Origin: Lytechinus variegatus
Lineage: Eukaryota; Echinodermata; Echinoidea; Temnopleuroida; Toxopneustidae
Assembly (NCBI RefSeq): GCF_018143015.1
Contig: NC_054746.1
Span: 15,491,532 to 15,555,531, forward strand
Direction: 5' to 3'
Length of the DNA stretch: 64,000 bases
The translations under genes were made by a program, and so were the position numbers. Shown here one piece after another: positions 44,497-58,062 of the stretch. Positions within the stretch are counted from its first letter, which is position 1; every line of letters begins with the position of its first letter. The notes below the pieces were generated by a model, which worked only from the letters and a program-made list of their open reading frames with translations, searched no databases and was not told the origin of the DNA.

Positions 44497-46088
44497 CAGT
44501 GGCGGATCCAGAGGGGGGCGCCCCGGGCGCGCGCCCCCCCTATTTTCGCCGGATTTTTTTTTTTTTTGGATGGTTATATTTACTGGATTGGTACAATGTA
44601 GTCAATTTCAAGGGCTAGATCTAGTCAAAACTATATTTTAACTTACGCTCATGGCCTTTGTGTTCGCACAAATGCACCTCTGTCATACTGTATTGCAATA
44701 TGTAAATTCCGGAATTCCAGGGCGCGCAAGTCGATTGGTTGGAAAGTTGCACCACTTGTAATCGGGAGTTGCAGTGCAGTGACCAGTGTGAAGATGTTGG
44801 ATTGGATATCATTTTTTCCCGAAATTTTGTGTTTTTTGTAACATGCGTTTGTCCGTCTTTATGGCAAATACATGTAAATTGTAAGTAACAGATCGCGAGA
44901 GAAAGTGTCAACGATGCGAATGATAATGTCTATCCCCGAGATTATTCTTCACTCAAAGATGAAGCCCTATATCGGGCGCCACGTGCGCAGCATTATCATT
45001 CTGCCTTGGTCATGTACGTTTTCACTGAAATGTATAGGTCAGACATATTTTTATTTAATGTAAACTAACTTTTACACTTTCTGGTAGATTCAGAGGCATA
45101 TTATCCAGGGCGCCCCAACTAAGTTTCGCCGAAGCAATCATTCCAACGAATTATCAAGGAGCAAAATTGTATATTCTCAATCACCAGTCGACCCCACTCC
45201 GCGTTTGCTGTGTATAGGCAGCTATATGTCATCGTAAGGAGCGAAGATTTTATGTGACGGGGGGGGGGGGGGGGGAGAATAAAAATACTTTCGTGCTGGG
45301 GAAAAACGTCCCGAGGACACAATGTGTATTGTTAAAAAGTAGAAATTGTGACATTAACCCCCCCCCGTACCCCATTTTTAATGTTTGATAATCTATAGGT
45401 TTGCTGATTACAATATATCTTTAAAAAAAATTGCCAGCAAAATCGAAAACGTAAACAATAAAAATGATGAGAATCCCCTTAAGAAGCATTATATTACTTT
45501 GAGGTTGTGCAGAATGACTGGATTATTGAAGATGATTTGAAAATAACACGAGGGAAAAGGTTGATTAACAGAAGATGATGTCGTTTTTTTCTGTAGTTTG
45601 TAACAATTTACTGTGCATTTTGGGGAAAAAAGAACAAAATTTTATGCATGTTGCCATACGACTAAACAATTCTCGTTTGAAACACACAATGTAAATACAC
45701 AAATGACAATAATCAGAATGGATTATTCGGAACTTATCGATTACAAGTCTCAGTTTCGTATCATTTAAATTTGACGTTTCAATCACACGATGCAAGCAAG
45801 TGAAGAGCCTTTGCCAAATGTATGTTTTGAATGACCGCTTATACGGTGTGTGACTGGAAACCAGCTCCTAAATGAGTCAGTATGTGTCTTTTATTCATGA
45901 AGTTACAGTGATTTAAGTGTGCATTTTTCTTCTAAAGGTGCTCTCAAAATACGACTTTTGGACATGATTTTTTGAAAAGGTCCTTGCCGTGGGAGGGGGG
46001 TATCCCCCTCCCACACCCTCCCCCGCTCGGTCGCTTCGCTCCCTCGCCGCTGGCGCCCCCCTATTTCAAAATCCTGGATCCGCCCCTG
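44497..46088. mobile_element. hAT-like element, CAGTGGCGGATCCAG ends, ~1.6 kb
   Basis: Starts CAGTGGCGGATCCAGAGGGG and ends CAAAATCCTGGATCCGCCCC-TG, inverted termini typical of hAT-type elements. ATGAT flanks both sides. No transposase frame was recognised inside, so it is non-autonomous or decayed. Confidence 0.7.
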
Positions 46089-46384
46089 ATGATGTTCCCC
46101 TCCCCCATCGATAATCTTCTACACTGACGCTCAATTAACTGAGAGTAGAAGGGTAGTTTTTCCTTGCTTTTCTCAAAAGAATGAAAACCTAAACGAGATG
46201 GATTTGCTTCTCTCCAAGCTCATTTTTCTTTCGCTCTTTGCGCGGGGAAAATTACGATACTAGCTGGGGGGCAGGGGTGGCAGGCTATACACCCCCCCCC
46301 CCCCGACCTGGCAGAGTCACCGGGAAAAATAAACGAGAAAAGAAAGGGGAGAAGGTTAGGGAGAAAAGGAAGAAAAGTGGAGTA

Positions 46385-46665
46385 GCCGTGGTCCGGGGCC
46401 GTGGTTTAGTGGTTCTGACTCTCGCCTTGTAAACAGGGGTCGTGAGTTCGAATCCCACCGAGATCTGGCGTCCTTTGGCAAAATGTAATGCCACTCTCGA
46501 CCCAGGTGGTAAAAGGGTACCGCGATATAGGTCACTGCTTCTTGCCCAGTACTGAAGTGTGCGCCTCATATTGGCGACTGACTGGAATACTCCCCAGGGA
46601 GTTGAGGATGTGCACACATTAGTGTGCGGGAATGACTGATTGAATCCGATGATCGGGGGGAAAGT
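46385..46665 (+). mobile_element. tRNA-derived SINE
   Basis: Head GGCCGTGGTTTAGTGGTTCT, loop CTTGTAA (TGT) and B box GAGTTCGAATCCC. Body with ACTCCCCAGGGAGTTG and GTGTGCGGGAATGACTGA recurs inverted near 57080-57200. Confidence 0.78.
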
Positions 46666-46989
46666 GAAAAGAACTTGCAAAGAAAAAAAACATGAAAAGG
46701 GAAAACGGAAGGAACTTGAAGGAGGGAAAGAAGAACATGTGAGCAAGAAACTGAATAAATCATTCAGCAATACTAAGACTGCATGATATTAGTATAAAGA
46801 GGGAACTAAATTAAAAGATGACGAAATGGTTGTAAAAGCGGATCGAGGGAAATGAACTTAGAATGGAATGAGCCAATGAAAAGCAAAGTTGGAAAATGAA
46901 GAAAAGGGACAGTAACAAAACACTAAGAGAAAAACTTAATAAGACGAATGGGTTGCCGAGGATTGAAAATAAAGAAAGGGAAGAAAGAG

Positions 46990-47180
46990 ATGGGTGGCAT
47001 AACAGTGGCGTACGCAGGGGGTGGTTACAGGGGTTCATCAATCCCCCTAAAATTTTATGATACCCAACCGCCCCAACAATTTGCTTGAAGGCCTTTTTTT
47101 TTGCTTGTCTCTTTTTTTTTTGGAGGGGGGAGGGGTACGAAACAACGTAAAACTCATTCAGCTTGAAAAAAAAGTCCTTA
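46990..47180 (+). mobile_element. Fragment of a GTGGCGTACGCAGG-type element
   Basis: ACAGTGGCGTACGCAGGGGG resembles the left end of another hAT-like family; no matching right end found within reach. Confidence 0.4.
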
Positions 47181-47359
47181 GCCAAAGGCTAGACATATCC
47201 CCCTGTATAGCTTATATCATGTCCCTATATACCTATAAAATAAAGCCTTACGTTGGCAAGAGTTAACCTTTCAAAATTAATTCTGGCTTCGTGGATGAGG
47301 CAATATGGCTCAATGAGCCTATTAATAGTATTAGGAAAAGAGGAAGTCATCATATAACC

Positions 47360-47362
47360 TAT

Positions 47363-47425
<63 letters not shown>

Positions 47426-47766
47426 AATAGTGGTAGTAAAATACGAGCTGTGATTGGCTGGATTTGTACCACGTGACCTCCCTTCAAAAAGTTATATTGT
47501 ACATATGTACAATATAACTTTCGATTTTTGGATGGCAAAATCCATGATGGGGGGCTTAGATTAAGGGATCTATTTAGTATAATAAATAGTGAACGTTCTA
47601 TCATACAATATTACTGGACTATATGAACTCCAAATATAAAATTATCCCTCGTGCAAGCCTATTTCACCTCGGCCTTCGGCCTCGGTGAAATAAACCTGCA
47701 CTCGGGATAATTTTATATTTGTCGTACATATAATCCAGTATATTGTACAATAGATTGTACACTATT

Positions 47767-47814
<48 letters not shown>

Positions 47815-47835
47815 ATATATATATATATGATTACG
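47360..47835. mobile_element. Palindromic element inside a TA microsatellite
   Basis: TA runs at 47360-47421 and about 47768-47828 flank a unit with inverted ends (TAGTAAATAGTG / CACTATTTATA). A perfect-looking core 47635-47725 reads CCTCGGCCTTCGGCCTCGG. A second inverted pair, TATATTGTACATATGTACAA, lies at about 47492. Confidence 0.7.
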
Positions 47836-48004
47836 TATATCTATTACAAACTATATATAAGGAAGTATCGGTCTATATACCGATCTTTTGCATCGATGCA
47901 GGTATAATTTATTGTCCAATCATGTGCACATTTTATTTACATGTAAGGCCTACCTTAAATACAAGTTGAATGAAATAAAGTTTAGTGTCAAAAAACGAAT
48001 GACA

Positions 48005-48180
48005 CAAAGGCGCAGATCCACTTTAACGGGGTGCAAATTTGCCTAAAAAGGGGTCATCTCTAGTACAGGGTGCGCAATAAATGCATTCAACATGCTGCGC
48101 CATTAGATTGTCCAATTTTACGGGGTGCACCAGCACATTTCCCCCGCCCGAACCTTTGATCCACCTCTGATGTCTTCTGA
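48005..48180. mobile_element. Short GC-rich element remnant
   Basis: GGCGCAGATCCACTTTAACG at the left and CCTTTGATCCACCTCTGATG at the right are loosely inverted; resembles hAT-like short elements. Confidence 0.45.
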
Positions 48181-49714
48181 AAATACATATGAAAGTTTTT
48201 TTCTTTATTAATGGATGATGCGAGTCAAGCCACAACTTGAGATTCTAACTCGGCTATGTGGGAGAGCCTTGCATTGCCTTACAGTACTATATTTATTAAA
48301 TCTAGGACAATAATCTAATTTCTTATCAATATCGTCTATGATTAATAGCTGACTAGCATTCCTAGTTTGTAAGAACCTATGTTCATTTTTGTAATTTTAT
48401 TCCTTCTTCCCATCACCCTACTCTTGTGAAAATTAGTTCTATTTGCAAACAACACAAAACTCAACTAGCGAAAAATAAAGTGCTATCCAAGTTACTTTCG
48501 TATTTTTAGCCTTAGAATTTATTTTTTTATAACGAGAGCAGGAAAAATTTCCAGTCTGACCATTTGAGTGTGAAATGTATACATTTTCATTATCATGTTT
48601 GTGATATAAAGTTACTTTTTATTTCCTACAATTGTCATGGTAGCCATGTACGAACGGATTTTTTAACCGCACTTTAATAAATTCAAATCAATGTCTTTGT
48701 TCTCCTCTGAATTGCAAACAAAGCTTATGAACACCTTTGCGTGAATATTTTAATTGTATTCATCTTATCCAGTGTCAAATAATCATTGGAATTTGGTTTA
48801 AAAAATACACATAAAATCTTAATATAACCAATATAAATGTGAAAGCTGAAAGAGTTATCCTGATAATCAAATTAATAGATGACAAAGGAAGCAATCTGGG
48901 GTGGGGGTCTCTCAGCCCCTTCTTTGACCCCCCCCCCCCCCCCCGCCAACTAGAAGGAGCTATAGGATGGGGCTCAAAGTGCATGGAATGTGTTAATATT
49001 GGCATTTGAGCAAATTGTCCACACACACACACTCTCTCTCTTTCATGCACATACAACCACTCACACACACATTTCTTTTCAAATTAATGATTTTTCATGT
49101 TAAGGGGAAAACCACTTAAATAGTCTACATACATTCATACCAATTATGACAAATTTTGAAGATCTATAAACACCACTTACATTCAATTTTATCAGAAGTC
49201 TCAACATCCAATTTCTAATGATGCAATAAGAAACGTAAAAATTAAAATTTTGCTAAAATATGCCAGTTGTACAAATATGGCAGTGCCCACACTCTGCTCT
49301 GTATGGAGAGTTGGGTTAATGTCTTCAGTATGCGGTCATCATGACGATGCAAATTCTTAAATGTTTGGAATTTGACATTTTATGATATGAGAACTGTATT
49401 TGGAACTTGACCCTAAATATTTTGAAACTTTGAAACAGAGGGTTGTTCATTTTCAAATACATTGTGTACTGTTCTTTTAATTTAAATCGAGTCTAATCCT
49501 AGAATGTATAGGCAAACATTAAAATATCAGAAAAACAATACATAAAATCAAAATAATAAATGCCATTACTAGTTGTATGTTGCTGGTGAGATGATTGATA
49601 CAGTAATATTATTTTGCAGCCCATTTGTTTAGACGGGGAATAGGGTAACAATACTGACTGGCATAAAATGAAGAAAAAAAAACATAACCTGATACAACTC
49701 TTATTTAGGGCAAG
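48181..49714. other. Intergenic DNA, no gene seen
   Basis: Poly-C run near 48929-48943, CA/CT microsatellite near 49020-49070. No coding signal. Confidence 0.45.
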
Positions 49715-49990
49715 GGTAGTGGAGCATTGTGGCCCAGTGGATTAGTCTTCGGACTTTGAAACAGAGGGTTGTGGGTTTAAATCCAAACTATGGCATAATT
49801 TCCTTCAGCAAGGAATTCATCCACTGTGTGCTGCACTCCACGCAGGTGATGTAAATGGGTACTGGCAGGAAGTAATTCCTCAAAAAGTGGTGTGCGCCTT
49901 AATCGGTTGCCTTGCTTTGAAGGGCATTTATTAAAGCGCCATGAGCACCGAAAGGGGGACATGTAGCTACCATTTTTATTATTATTATTG
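49715..49990 (+). mobile_element. tRNA-derived SINE with LINE-type tail
   Basis: Head GTGGCCCAGTGGATTAGTCT, B box region GGTTGTGGGTTTAAATCC, body CAAGGAATTCATCCACTG, tail AAGCGCCATGAGCACCGAAA followed by ATT triplets. The tail equals that of the LINE at 25080-25615. Confidence 0.85.
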
Positions 49991-50154
49991 ATATTTGCCC
50001 TTGAGGCCTGTCTGACAGAGAGTTGCAATTGATCTGATTAATCACAGCTATGAAAAGCCAATCATAACTATGGAAAGCCAGCAATCACAACATAATAATG
50101 TGTATATGTCTGTTAAAAACTTTCTTTGAATACGAATTATACTCCAGCATGCGT

Positions 50155-50607
50155 CAGTGACTTAATGATTCCACAGTCCTTCATTTTCATGAATGAAGGA
50201 TTATGAGGTTGTTGGATTTCCATAGTTCACCTTGATTGGATCAATCATAAGTATTAATTAGACAGGGCCCAGACTGGGCAACATACCTCACATTATGGCC
50301 CGTATACTGAAGTCGGGTTTAACTCTGGTTTTAAGTTGTGGTTTAACTATGGAACGCCATTTGTTACATAAATCTATAACAGTAGAGGTTCAATGCATCA
50401 GCTCATTTGACTCCCAAAACATTATTAACTGCCTGAAAAGGATCAGTATGACAGTTGTCTTCACCATTAAAGAATTAGTAAAGAGCACAGTAAACATGAG
50501 AAGCATTTACTGGAAACAAAATCTTGAAATGTTTGGCTTCCCATAATTTTAGCACAGAGTTAGACCATGGTCTATGTTAAAACCGACTTAAGAATACAGG
50601 CCTATGT
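50155..50607. mobile_element. Two adjacent MITEs
   Basis: 50155-50275 ends GACAGGGCCC like 32460-32640. 50293-50607 (GGCCCGTATACTGAAGTCGG to CCGACTTAAGAATACAGGCC) is copy 3 of the family at 28168 and 31548. Confidence 0.7.
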
Positions 50608-53600
50608 GGTCTGTGTCAATCAAGTGGTTTTTTTTTAATATCCAAAGATTTCTTTTGCCCTCACCCTTATTACACTCCCTCATTTATCCCTATCCCATCT
50701 TTTCACTCACACACATGCAACCATTGTAAGCAACCAGAACTTTCACGACATCAACTACTGCAACAACAAGCTAACAAAGATCATCAAATACTTCTTTTCA
50801 TATATTTTTGTACAAAATCTGCCAACTTCACATCTTTTAATATCCTTATTTCAATTCAATATTTTTTTTGTTGTTGTCTGCTTCTGTTTACAAATCATTA
50901 ATATATCTATATATAATCATATTAAATGATAATAAAATGACAGGAATGATATACATGTGAGGTTCGATAATAATACATATATGTATAGATATATAGATAT
51001 ATTACAAACTGGAACAAATATACACAAATAAGTAAAAAAGAAAATGCTGTACATACAGTAGTACAAACTTATCATGTTTTAAAACATAATTATAAATGAA
51101 GCAAAATTATACATTCAAACATATTTTTTTTCCTAATATGTACTGACGTTTTTTTTCTCATATTACATGTTTTATTTTTGGTAAAGTTGCTGTAGTAATG
51201 TGTATCCAGCACGAATAGAGTACTTCAAACAAACCTATTTTTACAGAGACATTACATTGTCTGTATTGCATTAGTACGAACAATAAATACAAATCTGAAA
51301 TCTAAAATATAACATAACATAAACCTTATAAACTACAGAGACAAAAAAAAATCTTTTTGGCTTGAAAGAATACTATGTGTTTCTAAAAATTGTAAAAGAT
51401 AAATACCAGAAAAAGTGATGTAAAAACCTGGGTCTTGATAATCACTTGCATCTTTTAACTTGAAAATCAACATTCCTTGTGGGAATTTACTTTTTATCAA
51501 CTTGGAGTCAAAAGGGCCAAAATACTTATTTTCCCCCAAAAAAAGTAAAATAAGACATCTTCTGTGGGTCACAAGATCTTGGATATTATATCAATCTACC
51601 AAACTAACTTTGTAGTGTGTAAATATATCTAGAATTAAAAAAAAATCATATTGGAATTAACTAATGAAACTACCCCCAAAAATGAATACCATCTATAAAA
51701 AGAAAAAATACAAGAAAGACAAATACAAAGTACTAATATTACTCATATCATCCTCTTACTTTACCCTGCAAAGTGATTTTTTTTAATTCAATGCTAATTT
51801 AATATTGTTAGCGAATGAAAATTAATGAATACATTGTAGAGTATCATAAACTTGTTATTTAAGTGAATACAGAACTGAATTCATTACTTCATATGCAGTA
51901 AGGAAAAAAACAACGAAAACACAGGCACAAAAAATAATAAAACATAAATCAAATGTACCTCGTTACTATTAAGACAGCAAAACTTAACCTCTTATTGTAA
52001 GTGTGTGGAAACTGGAAAGTAAAACTACCCTTTATAGATACCATACTGTTTTATTTGAGCAAATGACCCCAACATATTTGATCACACACTCACACACAAA
52101 TGCCTTAACTGCCTTCCATATAGGCAACATACAAACCGAAGCTAAAACACATTAAAGGAATACAGTCTTTAACAGCAGTGAATACAAGCCTTTATAAGAT
52201 TATAAGGCCAACACACCATACATTAATCATAAAGTCAAAGTTTACAAAAGAAAAAAAAACAACATCAATCAAACATCAAAACAACCAGGCGGACAAAGAT
52301 TCATAATTTCAATTTTTTTCAAATTGTAAAGGTCTTCATGATAAGCAGGTTATCATCCTGTCATAAAAAATATATATATTTGTCTGTTCATTTCAAAAGT
52401 GCTATATATACAGACACGGTTCAGTTCGCAAATCATAATTTTGACTCTGGAAAGTCTTGAAAACAACACAATTTCTGATGGAATGGAATTCAAAGGAATA
52501 AGAATCAATTGTGAAACAATGCAATGTGGAGTGATGAGAGATGAAGTTGCACAGGAAATTAAAATGGATGAATACTAAACAAATAACATTTCATCACTAA
52601 TTAGTACTTTTAGGCTCAGTACGTTACATCACACATGTATACAGAATTATACTTATCAATATATTATTATCCTTTCAAATAGCATAATTATTTGTCTCTT
52701 TAATAAGTATTTCATTGGACAATACTAAACTCTAAACTTATTACAATGATGTCTCATCATTTCACCAAAAAACACTGTCCTACTGAAAAAATAATTTTTC
52801 TAAAATTGTTGCAATTTGATTGCTGCAACTATAAAAAAATGAGTAGTCAAGATCTAAAATGGAAGCGAAAAGTTATAAAGATTACTTATAAATATTTGGT
52901 AGATGATTTAGAAGTGAAAATTGGGATTGCCTTAATATGTCAGAATTGTACTTAATAAAAAGTTGCAAACATTTCTGCACTTCGTTATTCACGAAACCCA
53001 AAATTGTAAGGAACAAATGATAGTTAAAATTATCAGGGTTATTATAGATGTTAACTTTTTTTCAATCTAATATGAATACATGTGCATAAAAAAGATGCAT
53101 TTTGAGATAATACATTTGATGACTTTTGAAAGGAAACCAGTGAATTTTGACAGTGTATTCTATATTTTACATGCAATAAAAAAAATCAGCAGAGCAGATT
53201 GACTTTAACAGACATACTTTGGTCTCACATAGACAACTGTGCTACTAACAAATAAAAAGTTAGCATACCGGTATTCATCGAGCTAACAATCTGCTCTAAT
53301 CACCATTGAGGCAATATGTAAGTAGCAGTGTCCTGTGAAGCTCACCACACACTACATGATCTGACCGTGACAAATTTTTTTTACAAGTTCAAAGAAGTAA
53401 TAGTGTCCATTTTGAAATTCAGAGAAGTGATATTATCCTATTTGAAGTTCACGACAATGATAGGTATACTAAAATCAACATTTGGCCTTGCTGCAAGCCT
53501 AGAAGTTGGAGTGAAGTCTGAATCGGCTTCAAGTTACAGCCGATGATGATGTCATTTCGATTTGAAATCGATTTTTATTTTATTCCAATTGGGACGCTCA

Positions 53601-53954
53601 AAATAGACTGAAATGTCACTTTTGGTATTGGTAAGACTATTCAGAACTTTGATTGTTCGCATCAAATGCTATTGTAATTTGTTTGAAAGTCAGATCGCCA
53701 TGGATCATGCAGAGTGTGTCGGGCTTAAGAGAACCGAGTGGCCAGGTGAACCTGCAAGGCTATATTTAAGATGCATTATTCATTAACAGGACTTGTGTTA
53801 TGGTACAAGAAGGAGATACGTAAGTGAAGAATAGCAATGGTCTGATCACTAATGCAGCAGTGTATTTTGCAGCAAGTCTACACCCAAGCTGGGCTAAGCA
53901 GGCAGGATATACCACAATTTCTTCTCCACTGATAAAGGTTGGACCAAACTTCTG
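50608..53954. other. Intergenic DNA, no gene seen
   Basis: AT-rich, without splice-bounded frames or recognised repeats. May be intergenic or distal 3' UTR of the minus-strand gene to the right. Confidence 0.4.
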
Positions 53955-54078
53955 GGGAGGGTTTCACGAAACATCTTTGGGGTGATTTTCACCGACAAAT
54001 TTGCTCTGAGCCAATCAGATTAGACAGTTTCAGTAGCTTACAACAAAACGGTCTTTGAAAATCACTGCAGAAAACATT
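53955..54078. mobile_element. MITE fragment, GGGTTTCACGAAAC end
   Basis: GGGAGGGTTTCACGAAACAT followed by GAGCCAATCAGATTAGAC, as in other GTTTCAT-type MITEs, but the right arm is weak. Confidence 0.5.
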
Positions 54079-56715
54079 CCCATGGTGTTTAGCTGGATGA
54101 TACATTTCAGATTTATCAGAACTCAAATCATTTCAAATTGATCATAATTACAATTTTCCACACACAAAAATCAAAGGTCACACGTATGATGAAAAAAACC
54201 CCACCTCACAGGACCTGAATACAACATAAGTCACATGACTAATCACATGACTGTTTTATGAATAACCACTACAAACCTTAATATATCTGCACCATCCAAA
54301 AATCAATGCCGTGTATTTGTTAAAGACAAGCAACTTTGAGTCAGTAATCACACCACAAGCAGCAAAAATTACAATGATACTATTCCTTGATGTTTGGCAT
54401 CCTGAACAATCTTCACACAAAACAATCGATATATTACAAACGGAAAACACCCGAATGCAAGAGCGGCATATTTCAAATAAATAACCTTTTAGACCTTCCG
54501 TACAGATTTTGTTAAAAGAGTCTCTTCATTTACAATATTACATAAACATTAAATAGAACATGAATCAGTCACATTTTACTACCAACTTGATTTTCCAACA
54601 ACTTGTTGATCAAATGGGTGTTTCTAAAAGCTGTCTGTAATGAAACGTTTCACCAAACCAATAATTTTAATGAGGGAGGCCAAATGAGTGTGTGAATTAA
54701 AGGTGGAATTTTAAAACAACGAATTGGATTGATAACAAATCATTTTCACTGCAACGTATTTCTTTGAATTAAAATATTTGAAATAAATTCATAGCATAAC
54801 TTAATCTGAAGTAGAACACTTGGCTTGGCTGTGAAAATCTTTTAAAAAAGACTGCATTTTCCTTCTTTTTTTTTTTTGGGGGGGGGTAGCATTATATAAC
54901 TAGTACTATTCTATTCCTATATTAAGAATTGTACTTTGGGTTTAACTAGGGATTTTGCACCAAAATTACCTAAAAATTGAATATGGAAATTTCGAAAACA
55001 AATGCATCATCTAAAAGGGCATTGCAAATAAAAAAAAATAAATTCCAAATAAGAATTTAGGTCCAAATGCATTTAAATGTTGTGAATCTAAATGTAAGTT
55101 TGCTTGTATTCTGGAAAAAAAAGGACTTTGATCTCCTCCAATATACAAATATGCCAGGCTTTGAAGTATAGTAGGAATTATTCATCCGAGGTTGGACTAG
55201 CATTACTATTTTTCCATGAGGGGCCGAGGGAGAAATACTAATTTTTCTTCAGTGGGTGTTTCATTTTCAACATCATCGTAAAATAGTGAGAATATGTTTG
55301 GTCACATGATGCTATTTAAACCAATCAGCATACATGATTTAATTTACGTAGGATATAATAGAATTTATCTACTAATTTTTTTATTTTTTTTCAAATTGAT
55401 ATTTGCATCAATATGAAATAAGTTCCTAACAATATCCCACTGGAATCTTTTTCTAGATCAGTGCAGATGTTCAAATACTTCATTCAACTTCTTTATCAAA
55501 ATTCTGACTGACCTGCTTATCTCCTCAATTGTTCAACAGTTTCACATCTTTTCTCTCTTTCTGAAAAAAATCATGGAAATCAACAGATAACTGATGTCAC
55601 AAGATGGCGCCGTTTCCATTCTGTATTGAGAAAATACTGGACAAGATTGTACAGACTATAAATACATAACTTGGATACGACTTTGTTCATGGAAAAAAAT
55701 TGGAACTTTATAAAATGTTGCCAACTTTGTAAGGTTTGCATACACCAAAGCAATACTGAAAAGGGCAAGTGCAAACCATTGTGATGTGTCACGCTCTTGC
55801 TCACATCAGATATGATCTGATGAGGAGAATATAATACTATTTCTCAACCCAATCTACTCCATCAAATCATTAACATTTCCAGGCCCAATAACACAACCTT
55901 TGCAATCAATTGCAAATTTAAAATAAGGATTTTGATTGGATGATAGAAAGTAAGTTAAGCGAAAAAAACATCTTGATTAACCACAGATGTTCTGTTACCG
56001 ATTACATACATGTGCAACACGCAACGGTGATGTGAGCAGAGATCGACATTCACACAGAATTGCTTTTCAAAACTTGGAATAGGCTTTTCTGAGCTCAGTG
56101 GTCACATTGACTTTTGGCAATTGCAAGAGACCATAAATTCAGGATAACTAGTTGGAATTCTTGAAACAAAACACTGTACAAACTTAATTTCAGACAGGAT
56201 TCTGAATTTTTAGTTCCTAAATGCAGATCTAATTGAATGGCAACTGCGCGTGAACTATAGATGCATCTTCATGTTTAGCTAATTTTGCAAAAATACAGGA
56301 AATTGAAGATAAATAACATGATGCTTCCATCCTACATTCACAATGATCTTGATAACATCTTGCTTGTTATTGTCTTGTTAGTACCAAAATTAAGAACCAT
56401 TTAACACTTGTGCTAACCATACCATTCCTATCATCCCACTTCTGTACATGATATTTAAAAAAAACATTTCAATATTCGTTTCACATTTCATGTTCATCTG
56501 TTTAGTACTGCTGCCCTAGTACTCCTCACAATTATCTAAGTTTGATTGAATCTTCATAATACACTACACTGAATGGTACACCTTTGGCCAGTATTGTATA
56601 TTTCTGATTAATTCGCTTGTGTTGCCTGCAGCACTTGTTTATACAACCTGAGTTTATCACACCACAGAGGCCAAATTCTTGAAAGCAATCCAACTTAAGC
56701 TATTTGACTGTTTAA
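54079..56715. other. Intergenic DNA, no gene seen
   Basis: AT-rich, nothing recognised. Confidence 0.4.
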
Positions 56716-56975
56716 TAATAATATAGGATTTGTACAGCGCACGTATCAACCTTGCTAGGTGCTCAAGGCGCTCTTATATTACACCGCGAAGCTAGTGTAC
56801 CGATTCTGGTGCACACAGCTTTTTGAGGAATTACTTCCTGCCAGTACCAATTTGCCTCACCTGGGTCAAGTGCAGCAAAGTTTGGATAAATTTCTTGCTG
56901 GAGGAAAAAACGCCATGGCTAGGATTTGAACTCACGACCCTTTAATCATTTAAACCTTTTATCATTTGAATGGTT
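56716..56975 (-). mobile_element. tRNA-derived SINE (minus orientation)
   Basis: Low end TAATAATAATATAGGATTTG (tail), high end inverse B box GATTTGAACTCACGACCC. Body has TTCCTGCCAGTACC. Confidence 0.72.
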
Positions 56976-57059
56976 TAAGCCACTGATCAATATTAATGTT
57001 CTGGTTTATTTTCGAAGCGCTTAAAGACATACATTGTATGTATCTATTAACATTTATCA

Positions 57060-57335
57060 TCAAACCGATTCATCGGATCTAATCATTAATTCCTGCACAC
57101 AACGTATGCACATTATCCACTCCCTGGGGAGTAATATGGCCAGTCATCAATGAGGTGCACGTAATACCCGACAGCTACAAGGAAATTTCACATCCTATCG
57201 GATACCCATCAAGCACCCGGGTGTAGAGTGGCAAAGTGTGGATCAACGCCTTGCCAAAGGACACTAGGCTGTGATGAGATTCGAACACACAACCCTCTGA
57301 TTACACAGGGTGAGTCAAAACCACTACACTTCAGC
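57060..57335 (-). mobile_element. tRNA-derived SINE (minus orientation)
   Basis: Shares ACTCCCTGGGGAGTAATATG and CCTTGCCAAAGGACACTAGG with 46385-46665 and 29045-29215; inverse B box GATTCGAACACACAACCC. Confidence 0.72.
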
Positions 57336-57944
57336 TCTTCCCTTAATGGAATGGCTCAGTTCCATAGAACAGAATAAATTAATATCACACAGTTCTTGAA
57401 GAGAGTGGGTTTTATATTTCAAAGATATTATAAGAAATCAGAGGACAAAAGTGATTTATTCAGTGTAATAGCGTATAGCGTAGCTCCTACATACCGCAAG
57501 TAACTTTGCGCAGTACAACCGCAACTTAGTTACGCAAGAGACAATGCCATATTCACAATTTTACACTACGACAAATGTCAATAAACTGATGATTTTTTTT
57601 ATTATTTGACAATGTTAAGAGCAATAGGCATGTAACATGTAGTTGGATTGCTTCCAAAAATATTGGCCATTTTGGAAAAAAATGATTCTCGACAACAATG
57701 CAGCAAAAACTGATATCCTACAGAATGAGAGAGGACTTGATCTGTCTCTATTCACGCCAGATATTAGTCAACCATCTCTCCCTTGCGTTGAAAGTATAGG
57801 GTTTCCAAACATTGCTTACAAGCATGCAATAGTTTGAAGTAAGATTGGATGGCAAGATTTCATTGGATGAGTGCCCTCTATTATTGGTCTGATACTTGGT
57901 CTAAAATAATTCAGGATATTTCTTCAGATTTTTTTAATGTGGAC

Positions 57945-58062
57945 TTTTACAACTTTTACTACCACTGCTGCTACTACTACTATTACCACTACTACTACTA
58001 CTACTACTACCACTACTACCACCACTACTGCTAATACTGCTTCTACTATTCCTTCTTCTCTT
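57945..58062. repeat. ACT/ACC trinucleotide microsatellite
   Basis: Imperfect ACT triplets on the plus strand. A SINE-like fragment follows (58080-58150, AGGTTCAATTCCC). Confidence 0.85.

Noticed and set aside
46285..46770. 161-codon minus-strand frame
   Set aside because: It is antisense to a SINE and includes a purine-rich stretch.
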